Part shown: positions 16,676-24,900 of the stretch, in pieces
Numbering within the stretch: the stretch's first letter is position 1
How the letters are laid out: the number at the start of each line of letters is the position of its first letter
Origin: Metaruminococcus_A gallistercoris
GTDB taxonomy: Bacteria; Bacillota; Clostridia; Oscillospirales; Ruminococcaceae
Length of the DNA: 62,638 bases
Assembly (NCBI GenBank): GCA_904394975.1
Contig: CAJFNQ010000027.1
Span: 1-62,638 of the forward strand
Direction: 5' to 3'
The notes under the pieces: generated by a model
What the model saw: only the letters and a program-made list of their open reading frames with translations
Database searches by the model: none
What the model was told of the DNA's origin: nothing
Made by a program: the position numbers and the translations under genes

Positions 16676-17386
16676 TCAAATTTTTTCGCTTGTTTGAGAG
16701 GCTTCCGGTTCATCTGAGGAAAAATAATACCCTTTCCGCGCAACCGTGCGTATATACTGCTTACCTTCGCACAACTGGGTTAATTTTTGCCGGACCGTGG
16801 CTACTGCAACCTGCAGATTATGACGGCTTTTCACAATGGGTTCTTTCCATATCTGGTCATAAAGTTGTTCATAGGAAAATACCTTTCCGGGATTTCGTGC
16901 CATAAAGGCAATGATATCGAATTGCAATGTGGAAAAATCTCCTGGTTTTGCTTTGTATGTTATTACCCTTCGGTTTTCGTCTATACGCAGGTCTCCAAAA
17001 TGCATCACATCAGAAAAGAAAACCTGTTCGTTTTTTCGGATTCTGGCTTGGATACGCAATTCCAGTTCTAAAATGTCATAAGGTTTAGCGAGAAAATCGT
17101 CTCCACCTGCCTGAAAGCTGGCAATACGGTTCTTGGTATCCGTAAGGCCGGAAAGAAAAATAATCGGAGTTCCGCTAAGCGTTCGGATTTTTTGACAGAT
17201 TTCAAATCCGGTAATATTTGGCATATCAATATCCAAAATGATGCAGTCCATTGCTGTGCCGGATAAAAGAGAAAGCGCGTCTTGCGGTTTGTTTACACAA
17301 TGAACCTCGTATTGTTTTTTGGAAAAATACAACCGGTTGCTTTCGAGAAAATCCATATCATCATCTATGAAGAGAAGCTTTTTCAT
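16676..17386 (-). CDS. OmpR/PhoB-family response regulator
   Basis: A 236-residue two-component regulator. The receiver domain (1-115) has the acidic pair IDDD, the phospho-acceptor Asp in CIILDIDMPN (about D52), Thr/Ser in IIFLSGLTD and Lys in FLAKPYDI. The C-terminal winged helix (about 130-225) includes FSTLQFDIIAFMARNPGKVF and the recognition part SRHNLQVAVATVRQKL. An in-frame GTG at 17401 would add five residues. I prefer ATG 17386 because MKKLLFIDDD is the canonical receiver start and a G-rich SD (GGGGGTGG) lies before it. It is the likely partner of the kinase downstream on the same strand. Confidence 0.9.
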   Translation of the reverse strand: MKKLLFIDDDMDFLESNRLYFSKKQYEVHCVNKPQDALSLLSGTAMDCIILDIDMPNITGFEICQKIRTLSGTPIIFLSGLTDTKNRIASFQAGGDDFLAKPYDILELELRIQARIRKNEQVFFSDVMHFGDLRIDENRRVITYKAKPGDFSTLQFDIIAFMARNPGKVFSYEQLYDQIWKEPIVKSRHNLQVAVATVRQKLTQLCEGKQYIRTVARKGYYFSSDEPEASQTSEKI

Positions 17387-17429
17387 TGTTTTGATTTCCA
17401 CCCCCTATGCGGAACAACTCTGTACTGTT

Positions 17430-17438
17430 ATTATATCA
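17430..17438 (-). promoter_or_regulatory. Extended -10 promoter of the response-regulator gene
   Basis: The minus strand reads TGATATAAT, a TGN extended -10, about 44 bases before the regulator ATG. No good -35 is present at 17 bases; a TTGAAC lies only 12 bases upstream. Confidence 0.5.
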
Positions 17439-17525
17439 TTCATTTGCGTTCAATCGGAGAAAAAATTTTTTTAAAAGTCAAGGGTTCGTCAATCCAAAGG
17501 GAAATTTATTTAAATAATAAAAAAA

Positions 17526-17648
17526 TGTGATAAAATTATGCAAATTTAAATTGATTTTTTGCGGAAAGGCTTGACAATGAAAACGAAAACGAGCATGATA
17601 AAATTATGTAAATTCAAGTTAAATTTTGAAAGAGGGCTTGACAATGAA
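17526..17648 (+). repeat. Tandem imperfect duplication, 67-base period
   Basis: TGATAAAATTATG followed by (T/C)AAATT-like sequence, then GGCTTGACAATGAA, occurs at 17528-17581 and again at 17595-17648. Both conserved blocks are displaced by exactly 67 bases. Each copy contains a purine-rich SD (GGAAAGG or AGAGGG), CTTGACA and an ATG, so it can be read as a duplicated promoter -35 or as a duplicated translation start. Confidence 0.75.
17571..17599 (+). promoter_or_regulatory. Candidate promoter in repeat copy 1
   Basis: TTGACA (17571-17576) with a 17-base spacer to CATGAT (17594-17599, four of six consensus bases). It would drive a short transcript ending at the hairpin near 17793. Confidence 0.35.
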
Positions 17649-17705
17649 CAAAAGAAGGAGGACAATGCCTATAAGCAAGCAAACAAGCAAGCAAGCAAGG
17701 CATAA
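17577..17705 (+). CDS. Candidate small ORF, 42 residues, starting in repeat copy 1
   Basis: ATG follows GGAAAGG with 7 bases spacing. The product is highly basic: MKTKTSMIKLCKFKLNFERG, then a Lys/Gln/Asn-rich tail encoded by the AAGC repeat (YKQANKQASKA). No family is recognised. It may be a leader peptide, or a chance frame in a non-coding RNA. Translation is unproven. Confidence 0.25.
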   Translation: MKTKTSMIKLCKFKLNFERGLDNEQKKEDNAYKQANKQASKA

Positions 17706-17772
17706 CTATGCCCTTTTTGACGTTATAATAAATAGCACTATAAAAATAAAAGGCGCATTGCGTCCGTTTTAG
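17644..17772 (+). CDS. Candidate small ORF, 42 residues, starting in repeat copy 2
   Basis: ATG follows AGAGGG with the same 7-base spacing as in copy 1, and a further AAGGAGG lies ahead of an internal ATG at 17665. The product begins MNKRRRTMPISKQTSKQARH and ends inside the loop of the downstream hairpin. It overlaps the copy-1 ORF in another frame, so at most one is likely to matter. No family is recognised. Confidence 0.25.
   Translation: MNKRRRTMPISKQTSKQARHNYALFDVIINSTIKIKGALRPF
17673..17700 (+). repeat. Tetranucleotide repeat (AAGC)n
   Basis: Seven 4-base units read AAGC AAGC AAAC AAGC AAGC AAGC AAGG. Units of four can slip and change reading frame or spacing, as in phase-variable surface loci. 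Here the number is low and two units are imperfect. Confidence 0.7.
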
Positions 17773-17798
17773 CGGACGCAATGCGCCTTTTATTTTTT
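17746..17798. terminator. Very strong orphan hairpin terminator
   Basis: AAAAGGCGCATTGCGTCCG pairs perfectly with CGGACGCAATGCGCCTTTT over TTTTAG, followed by ATTTTTT. No annotated gene on plus ends here and the adhesin starts 350 bases downstream, so it implies a separate short transcript. On minus it is followed by TTTTATAG after a T-rich run, so it could also act in that direction. Confidence 0.8.
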
Positions 17799-17861
17799 AA
17801 ATTTTTATATTAACAGAAGTAGGCACAACACAATGGCACTAACAGATGGGCAAAACTTTTA

Positions 17862-17891
17862 TTGACAAAATAGAGTGTGATCACGTATTTC
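17862..17891 (+). promoter_or_regulatory. Candidate adhesin promoter with embedded palindrome
   Basis: TTGACA at 17862-17867 is a perfect -35. A TATTTC at 18 bases is a poor -10. The perfect palindrome GTGATCAC (17877-17884) lies in the spacer, where a bound repressor or an activator could act. If used, the leader would be about 250 bases long. Confidence 0.4.
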
Positions 17892-17922
17892 AAACGGGAT
17901 TCTAGAAGAAGGTGCCATCGCA

Positions 17923-17952
17923 ATGAAAAATTACTGTAAGAGCAGATTTTGA
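17923..17952 (+). CDS. Candidate 9-residue mini-ORF in the adhesin leader
   Basis: AGAAGGTG with 8 bases spacing precedes ATG; the product is MKNYCKSRF. The same SD and spacing recur at the next mini-ORF. A leader-peptide role is possible. There is no homology to judge by. Confidence 0.2.
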   Translation: MKNYCKSRF

Positions 17953-18001
17953 CCTGATATTACACAAACAAAATGATAAAACATGAGAAGGTGATTTCCA
18001 A

Positions 18002-18028
18002 ATGTGGGTATTAATTTGTTTGCAATGA
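18002..18028 (+). CDS. Candidate 8-residue mini-ORF in the adhesin leader
   Basis: GAGAAGGTG with 8 bases spacing precedes ATG; the product is MWVLICLQ. It is the second mini-ORF in the leader with an identical AGAAGGTG site. Unproven. Confidence 0.2.
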   Translation: MWVLICLQ

Positions 18029-18149
18029 AGAGAACAGATTAGGAAATACGTGTTTCATTTAATCGAAAGTGATTGCAATAAATCGAAGGAATATCTTTAT
18101 TGGCGTATCTTAATCTGAATGTTTCTTAACGGCAAGGAGATGATGTTTT

Positions 18150-21100
18150 ATGAAACCCAAGCGCATACAAGCATTATTTTTAGCAGTGATTATGATTTTT
18201 TCCATGACAGCAAATATAATTCCTGCACTTGCGGTAGGTTCTAACCAGGATCATAGTCTGTGCCCACATCATACAGAGCATATTGACTGCAGTTACAGTG
18301 AGGGATCAGAAGAAGTACCATGCAACCATGTACATGACGCCGAATGTGAATATAAAGAAGCAAAAGCTGAGATTCCGTGCAACAAAAATTGTGTTGACAC
18401 AAATAATGATGGCGTGATTGACCATGTGCAGGGTTGTGCGTACGAGCCGGCGGTGGCAGGGCATAAATGCAATCATATTCATGATGAATACTGTGGATAT
18501 AAAGCTCCCGTAGAACCAGTGCCGTGCGACTATGTATGCTCTGTTTGCGACTGCATCTGTACCAGTTTGTGTGAGGATGAGTCGGTCAACGAGAGCTGCC
18601 CTGTTTGTTCTGTTAATCCTACACACTGTACCTTTACGACGGTAGATGTCAGCTTGACTTTTGACTCGGATTACGCTGAGTGGGGTATAGACGGAGGAGC
18701 GCTTCTTACCATTGCGGGAAGTATTCATGGTAAAAAAGTTACCCAAGCACAAATTGACGTTTCGCTCAGCGATGAAGAAATTTCCATGTTGGATATCTCA
18801 GGGATTACAGGTGTCACTTTGAACGGCAATCAACTGACTTTTACGCTGGTCAATGACGAAAACAGCGGAAAAGCCTCTTTTGACTGTTCAATTCCTGTTC
18901 GGTCAGATTTGCTGTCAACTTTGGATATTGCCAAGGAAGATATTCAAGTTTCTATTCTCCCGGAAGATTATCAGGTAAGTCCCTATGTGAATCTCAATCT
19001 GACAGGGGACAAAATCACATTTATTGAGAACTTGCCGACGGATGATGAGTACGGCAGCGGTACGGTATATTCAGCGCAGGTAGAAGATGTGACGGTGCAT
19101 TATGTAAATCAGGATGGAACAGCCGCTGCGCGTCAGGAAGCCGCGCCGGATTTTGCGCTCTATTACCAGGTAAATGGCGAGAGTGCGTCTGCCCTGCAAG
19201 AGGGAAATCTTCCTTTCGGCCTTGATGAAATCCCGGAAATTTCTACTGTAGCCGGTGCTGATACATGGACCGGCCAGGTTAAGGACGCCAGTACTCTCCC
19301 GTCCACAGTGCTTGTTTTGCAGAACGGAGAGTACGTGGAAAAAGAAGTAACCTGGTTTTTGCAGCCTTCCTACCCGGATGATTATTATGAGAACGCTGGA
19401 AGACTGGTGGAGATAACCGATTCGAATGCTGGTGATTATCCTGCCGGGCTTGACCGGGGCTGGTATTTTATCGGTGGTATGGAACCGTTTCCGGATGATG
19501 TTGTCGCCGTGGAAGAGTGGTTATCAAAGCTAAAACACGATGTATATTGGGCTGACAACGGAAATGTAGGGGGAACACGCCCATCCGGTGTTAGCGGCCT
19601 ATACGAACTGCAGTATGCGCTGGACGGCTCTTCCAACTATCAAACTTTAACAGAAGAGAACATGGAACGATTGGGACTGGAAAGCATTCCACAGCCGACA
19701 GCGAGTCAGCAAGGCGGCGTGTGGCAGTTTAGCTGGGAAGATTCTCTGCCTGAAAAGGTTACTTATTCAGACAAAACCGGCAGCGGTGACTCGATTACCC
19801 GGGACGTTAGCTGGCGTATCGTATTTAATCATGCTCCCGACAGTTACGCTATGGTGGAGGTCACTCCAGAGAATGCCGGTGATTATTCCAGTGTGAAAGA
19901 CCAATACGGTACCTACTATGTCCTTGAGACCAGTCAGACCTTTACGGCTCGAATCTATCAGGGCAATTCGGAGTATGAGATTGAGGATATTCGCGATGCC
20001 TTTTTGGAACAGTTTTATCTGGACGCCTCCTATACCGGAGGCCAGCATCAATATTTTCAGCTGGCCGATGTCCGGGACGACGGCCACTATAAACCGGTGG
20101 AAAATCCGGACGACCCCAGTCTCATTTCCGTTACGGTTACCAATCTGTGGCGGTATAATCTGGACAATACTCGAATCAACTATTCCATTCGGGAAGGAAA
20201 ATCCGAGAATGATATCGACCATCGTCTGACGGGAGTGTCCGGACTGGATGACGGAGATTATTTTTCTGTCAGCTACGATAACAGCGCAGTACCCAGTTTC
20301 AGCAGTGAGACAACGGCCGTGTACAGCGGCGGACTTTTAAAACTGACGCTCACCGGGACAATGGAATATCATGCCACTAAGGTATGGCTTGATGACGGCG
20401 AGACAGAACGTCCTACAGTTACCATGGAGCTTTGGCGTTATCGCAGCGGTCAGGCCTATACCACAGCTTCTTTGGTGCGTGATGCCAACGGAAAACACTT
20501 TACGCTTGATTTGGATGATGTCACCCCAAATTCAGACGGGACTTACGACATCGACTTTACGGACAATTTGCCGAAGTATGACCCTGAGGGTTACCGGTAT
20601 CGCTATGTGGTGCGCGAATATTTGAGCGGAGCAAACGCCGATCGTTATGAACAGGTATTTGGCATTGTTGAACAGGACGGTACGGTAACTGATACACTGC
20701 CGGAGTATTCTCTGCGTGATTCCAACGACACTTTCCTATATAATGGCGGCACTTTGTCTAACCGTTTGGAAGGAACTGTTCCGGTTTCAGTTACAAAAGA
20801 TTGGAAGGCGGCTTCCTTTCAATCAGAATTCGATGATGTCATGGTAGAACTGCGGTTGCAGTCTCGCTTAAAAGACCGGAATGCCGAATGGGAAGACACC
20901 CAATACACCTATCAGATGTTTGGTTTCCTGGCGGAAAATCTTGCAGTGACTCACACCGAAAATTATCCGCAATATGATATTTTGGGACGCGAGCTGGAAT
21001 ATCGTTGGGTGGAAGAAGCTGTCTGGCAGGGCGGTACGGTGCAAAACAATGTTTATGTTGGCGGGTCACCGGTTCCTTCGGAGGAAGGAGCGGATGGTTC

Positions 21101-21986
21101 GCGCACCTTTACTCTGTGGCAGAATGGCCGAAATATGATATACAGCAGCAGTTGTGTTTTGTCCGATAACGATGAGAAGGAAAATTGTACCATCATTACC
21201 AACTCTATTGCCAATGTGATTGATTATGATGTGATCAAAGAGTTTTCTCCTTCATGGAACGAAGATGATTATGCGGATACTTATACGTTTTCGTTATTCC
21301 GCTCTACCAGCGGTTCAGAGCTGGAACGCTATGCTACATTTACCATTGATAAAGACATTACGAATGGTCCACCGAACATTTTTAAATATGTAGCGGACAA
21401 TGCGAACCTTTCCATTGAACAGCTTGGAGAATGGCATGTGGTGATTCACGGACTGCCGGAATTTGATGCAGATGGTCAGCAATATGAATATTTGCTTCTG
21501 GAATCAGACGGCAGTCCTGTTACGATGATAACAGAGCGGGACGATGACGGGAATTATGAAAGTGTTATTACTAACGGCCCAGGATCAGGCAATATTATTT
21601 TGGTGCGAAAAGAGTGGATAGATGAAAGTGACTCTCAGCACCGTTTGCCGGTGGAGATTACCATATACGACAAAGTTACAAATAAGCCGATTGGCGCACC
21701 GGTTACTTTGGGTACTGATACATGGTATGCTTTGGTGGGCATCGGCAACCGAGAACCAGACGAAGTATATCTTCTGGAAACAAAAGTAGGTAATACAGAG
21801 ATAGAAAACCCCGTAGATGAAAACGGGAACCCGATTCCTCCGGTTTATACTGAAACCGTAACCGGCACTGCTGTTCGGTCAGCACCTCGTATCATGATTA
21901 CGAAGCCACTTATTCCTACGATGAAGATTTCGGTGCTTCTCAAAGCGGCGGTGGCTCCTTTAAAGGAATTTGCTGTTATACTGTAA
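18150..21986 (+). CDS. Giant Cna-B repeat surface adhesin, N-terminal part (frame ends at a frame change)
   Basis: First 1278 codons of a secreted, cell-wall-anchored repeat protein. The signal peptide (1-29) ends ALAVG. A Cys/His-rich segment (about 35-155) repeats blocks such as CNHVHDAEC and CNHIHDEYC and contains an EF-hand-like loop DTNNDGVIDHVQ. A non-repeat beta region follows (about 155-700). At least four Cna-B-like modules begin near ATKVWLDDGE, VTKDWKAAS, VIKEFSPSW and VRKEWIDES, each closing with a Tyr-rich strand and VxE. Such modules usually form Lys-Asn isopeptide bonds. Near 21870 the sense continues in another frame, so the last ~38 residues here are out of frame. SD AAGGAGATG precedes ATG. 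Confidence 0.85.
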   Translation: MKPKRIQALFLAVIMIFSMTANIIPALAVGSNQDHSLCPHHTEHIDCSYSEGSEEVPCNHVHDAECEYKEAKAEIPCNKNCVDTNNDGVIDHVQGCAYEPAVAGHKCNHIHDEYCGYKAPVEPVPCDYVCSVCDCICTSLCEDESVNESCPVCSVNPTHCTFTTVDVSLTFDSDYAEWGIDGGALLTIAGSIHGKKVTQAQIDVSLSDEEISMLDISGITGVTLNGNQLTFTLVNDENSGKASFDCSIPVRSDLLSTLDIAKEDIQVSILPEDYQVSPYVNLNLTGDKITFIENLPTDDEYGSGTVYSAQVEDVTVHYVNQDGTAAARQEAAPDFALYYQVNGESASALQEGNLPFGLDEIPEISTVAGADTWTGQVKDASTLPSTVLVLQNGEYVEKEVTWFLQPSYPDDYYENAGRLVEITDSNAGDYPAGLDRGWYFIGGMEPFPDDVVAVEEWLSKLKHDVYWADNGNVGGTRPSGVSGLYELQYALDGSSNYQTLTEENMERLGLESIPQPTASQQGGVWQFSWEDSLPEKVTYSDKTGSGDSITRDVSWRIVFNHAPDSYAMVEVTPENAGDYSSVKDQYGTYYVLETSQTFTARIYQGNSEYEIEDIRDAFLEQFYLDASYTGGQHQYFQLADVRDDGHYKPVENPDDPSLISVTVTNLWRYNLDNTRINYSIREGKSENDIDHRLTGVSGLDDGDYFSVSYDNSAVPSFSSETTAVYSGGLLKLTLTGTMEYHATKVWLDDGETERPTVTMELWRYRSGQAYTTASLVRDANGKHFTLDLDDVTPNSDGTYDIDFTDNLPKYDPEGYRYRYVVREYLSGANADRYEQVFGIVEQDGTVTDTLPEYSLRDSNDTFLYNGGTLSNRLEGTVPVSVTKDWKAASFQSEFDDVMVELRLQSRLKDRNAEWEDTQYTYQMFGFLAENLAVTHTENYPQYDILGRELEYRWVEEAVWQGGTVQNNVYVGGSPVPSEEGADGSRTFTLWQNGRNMIYSSSCVLSDNDEKENCTIITNSIANVIDYDVIKEFSPSWNEDDYADTYTFSLFRSTSGSELERYATFTIDKDITNGPPNIFKYVADNANLSIEQLGEWHVVIHGLPEFDADGQQYEYLLLESDGSPVTMITERDDDGNYESVITNGPGSGNIILVRKEWIDESDSQHRLPVEITIYDKVTNKPIGAPVTLGTDTWYALVGIGNREPDEVYLLETKVGNTEIENPVDENGNPIPPVYTETVTGTAVRSAPRIMITKPLIPTMKISVLLKAAVAPLKEFAVIL

Positions 21987-24900
21987 CGAACCGCCGCTTG
22001 GGAAATATTAACTTGACGGTTACGAAAAATTGGGTAGATGGCAATGGCGAAAAGCGGATTGCATTGCAGAACGCTCTTGAGGCAGCTGGACTGAATCTTG
22101 CTGTCAAACTGGAGTTTGTAAGCGAGCCGTCTTTGGGAATGGAACAGATATATGAAATCACTGATACCGGATACGGAAAAGATGGCGAGGGAGATACCGT
22201 TACCATTAGTTCGGGTAATCCTACACCAATACAGGATGTTAATGGGAATCCTGTGGATTCTGTTCAGCTGCTGGATTTGACACAATCGGAGCAGACTCTG
22301 TATTTTTGGCACCTGCCAAAGTATGACGGAAATGGCGCGTCGGTGCGGTATACCGTGAGAGAAATTTTTGTTGACAATCAAGGAAATGAAGTTACCGATC
22401 TGGCAAAATATGCGGATGTTGCTGAAGCCTGGCAGGAATACGCCAAATCCACCACAGTAGGCCCATATGCAGTTGGGGAAAATCATGCGCTGGATACCCA
22501 GGAATTTACCCTGACCAATCAGCTGAGCAATACGACCGATGTGAGCTGGTATACCCTGTGGATGGATGATTTTGCTTATAGCGGAGGCAGCCGCCCGGAT
22601 ATTTACCTCAATATTTACGCCCGTGTGCACAATGAGGACGGCACAACCCAAACCAAGCTCGTTATTCGCAATTATCGCTGGGAATTTGAGGAATACGACG
22701 ATGACCCGGATATTACATATCAAAATTTCTGGAAGTGCACCATCGAAAGCCTGCCGAAATATGATGACTTCGGCTACGAAATCGACTATTTTGCGGTGAT
22801 GAATTCGGTGGTGTCAACCAGTGATTTTGACTACCTTCCCACTGCCTATGCGCCGGGCGAAACCAGCAACCGTGACGATGTATTTGCCAACGCTTCCGGT
22901 CTGTTCGGGGACGATGCGCTTGAAAACCTTATTGAAAATGTGAGCGATGATCCCGATGCGGATACCTTCGCCCTGATGTCCGGCAATACGTTTGTCAACA
23001 CGATCTACAGCACCATCACCTATTCGGGTGAAAAGCTGTGGACCAATCTGCCGGACGGATACCCGCTGGTGGATTTGCCTTCGGTCACATTTACCCTCAA
23101 CCGGTCTACGGCGGATGGGACGACAGATTACGGTATTGCCACCATGACGATTTCAGGTTCCGACTGGCAGAATTTGAACGTAAACGGGCATTATGCGTTT
23201 GCTTTTGGGCATACAGGAGAAAATGAACCTGCCAGCAGCTTTGACCAAGAAACGACCATAATTCCTTCTGACGAATCATTACTGCCCCGGTTTGATGCAA
23301 AGGGGCGCCTGTACACCTACATCCTCACGGAAACGGTCGACTGGGATGGTACAGATGCGGGTAACTCCGATGCAACAGATAACATCTTTGATATGTCATA
23401 CTCTGGGCAGACCTTCACCAACAGCTACAATAAAGTTGGCAATGCCCAGCTGTCCGTCAAGAAGTATCTAAGTGTTCCTGCCGGTCAGAGTGTATATCCT
23501 GCTGTCAGGATGGTTTTGTCCCGTACTTATACTACCAGTGGCAACACTGTCTCTGAATCAGAAACAGTAGAAGTTATTACTTGGACTGCTGACGAAGTTA
23601 AAGACGCGGTAGACGCACAAACTGCCTCTTTAGGAAATACTGTTACAGCGGAACACATCTTCACTTTTGATGATCTGCCTGTCTATGCGCCCAACGGTTC
23701 AAAATACATCTACACTGTTACCGAGGATAAAAGTCAGCTTGGTGGGTTTATCACCTGGGCTTCTGAAGGCGATTCGACGGCTGACAGCATTAAAACGGAT
23801 GACAATCTATCCAATGTTGTGTCCGGTCTTGTAGCGGATAACGACTCCGACATCGACGCCACCTTCCTGAATCAACCGGAAACAGCGCCTGATCCGATTC
23901 AACTGACCGGCAGTAAGAAGTGGATTGACCTGAACGACGATTTCCGTCCGGCAGATCCGTCGCAGGGACTTACCGTCACGTTGGAACGACGCGCCAATGC
24001 TCAGACTGGGCAGGACAACGCCATCGACTGGGAACCTGTGGATATCAAAGGCAAGATCACTTGGGGCAAGGATTCTGAGAATGATGACCGCTGGGTCTAT
24101 ACCATCATTGGTCTGGAGCGCTATGCGCCCAACGGTATGCCTTGGATTTACCAGATCACCGAGGAACCTGTTCAATACTATACGGCGAGCAACGGTGGTG
24201 TTGCCAGCCAAAAGCCGCCTGATACCAGCGGGAACATCACCATGAATGACCTGACAAACTCTATGCTTACCAGTACCTATTTCAAAAAGACTTGGGTGGA
24301 CAGTGACGGAAAGACCATCACAGAAAACCTGTTAGGTGATGACATTGAGCTGGAAGTTAGATATGAGCTGCAAGTGCGTGCCCGGGAACAAAAATCGGAC
24401 GGCAGCGGTGCATGGAGTTGTTGGCAATCAGCTGATACGTATTTCGAGGGTGATCCTCTGTTGGGAACTCGCACGTACAACGGTACAATCCGCGCCGCTT
24501 TGGGCGATTCCGCATGGAATCAAAGTTACCGCGGGACGGACAATAGTTTTAACAATTTGCCGCGCTATATTATGGATGGTACAGATGTTGTGTACGCATT
24601 GGAATATCGTGTAGTAGAAACTGAAGTGAAGGTTTATCGTATGGGGCAGGAGAATCCTCTTCTCACGCAGACCTACACTGTGCCGATTGAGAATGGTGAT
24701 GATTCATATGCCTATACGGTTAGCGGTGATACGGCGCTGTTTGTTCCTTATTACGGAACCGGTAAAGACACCCAGGCGAACAATACAAAAACCCATAAAA
24801 ACCAGATAGAAACGACCGGGATTACTGTGGCTAAGGAGTGGAGAGGGGATCATAACGGAGTGTATGAGACCCGGTCTGCTTCGACCAGCACACGCTATGA

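Larger units (their letters stand above)
17387..18149. other. 760-base gene-poor regulatory interval between regulator and giant adhesin
   Basis: The interval is AT-rich and has no ordinary gene. In plus-strand order it holds a 67-base-period tandem duplication, a tetranucleotide repeat, two overlapping 42-codon frames, a strong orphan hairpin, a TTGACA box with a palindrome, and two mini-ORFs. Each is listed separately. I compared it by eye with c-di-GMP and other common riboswitch cores and saw no match. Confidence 0.6.

Noticed and set aside
17520..17660. CRISPR array
   Set aside because: There are only two imperfect copies at 67-base period, with no short palindromic repeat, no spacer pattern and no cas gene.
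17870..17895. Canonical CRP site
   Set aside because: GTGATCAC resembles a CRP half-site pair but lacks the 6-base spacer of TGTGA-N6-TCACA, and the lineage does not use CRP-cAMP in the enterobacterial manner.
17797..18149. c-di-GMP or other known riboswitch before the adhesin
   Set aside because: No conserved core or tetraloop/receptor pattern is visible and no terminator lies between 17800 and the start codon.
21840..21990. Programmed -1 ribosomal frameshift joining the two adhesin frames
   Set aside because: The direction (-1) fits, but the overlap holds no X-XXY-YYZ heptamer or homopolymer and no obvious downstream stem. A plain frame break or sequence error is simpler.
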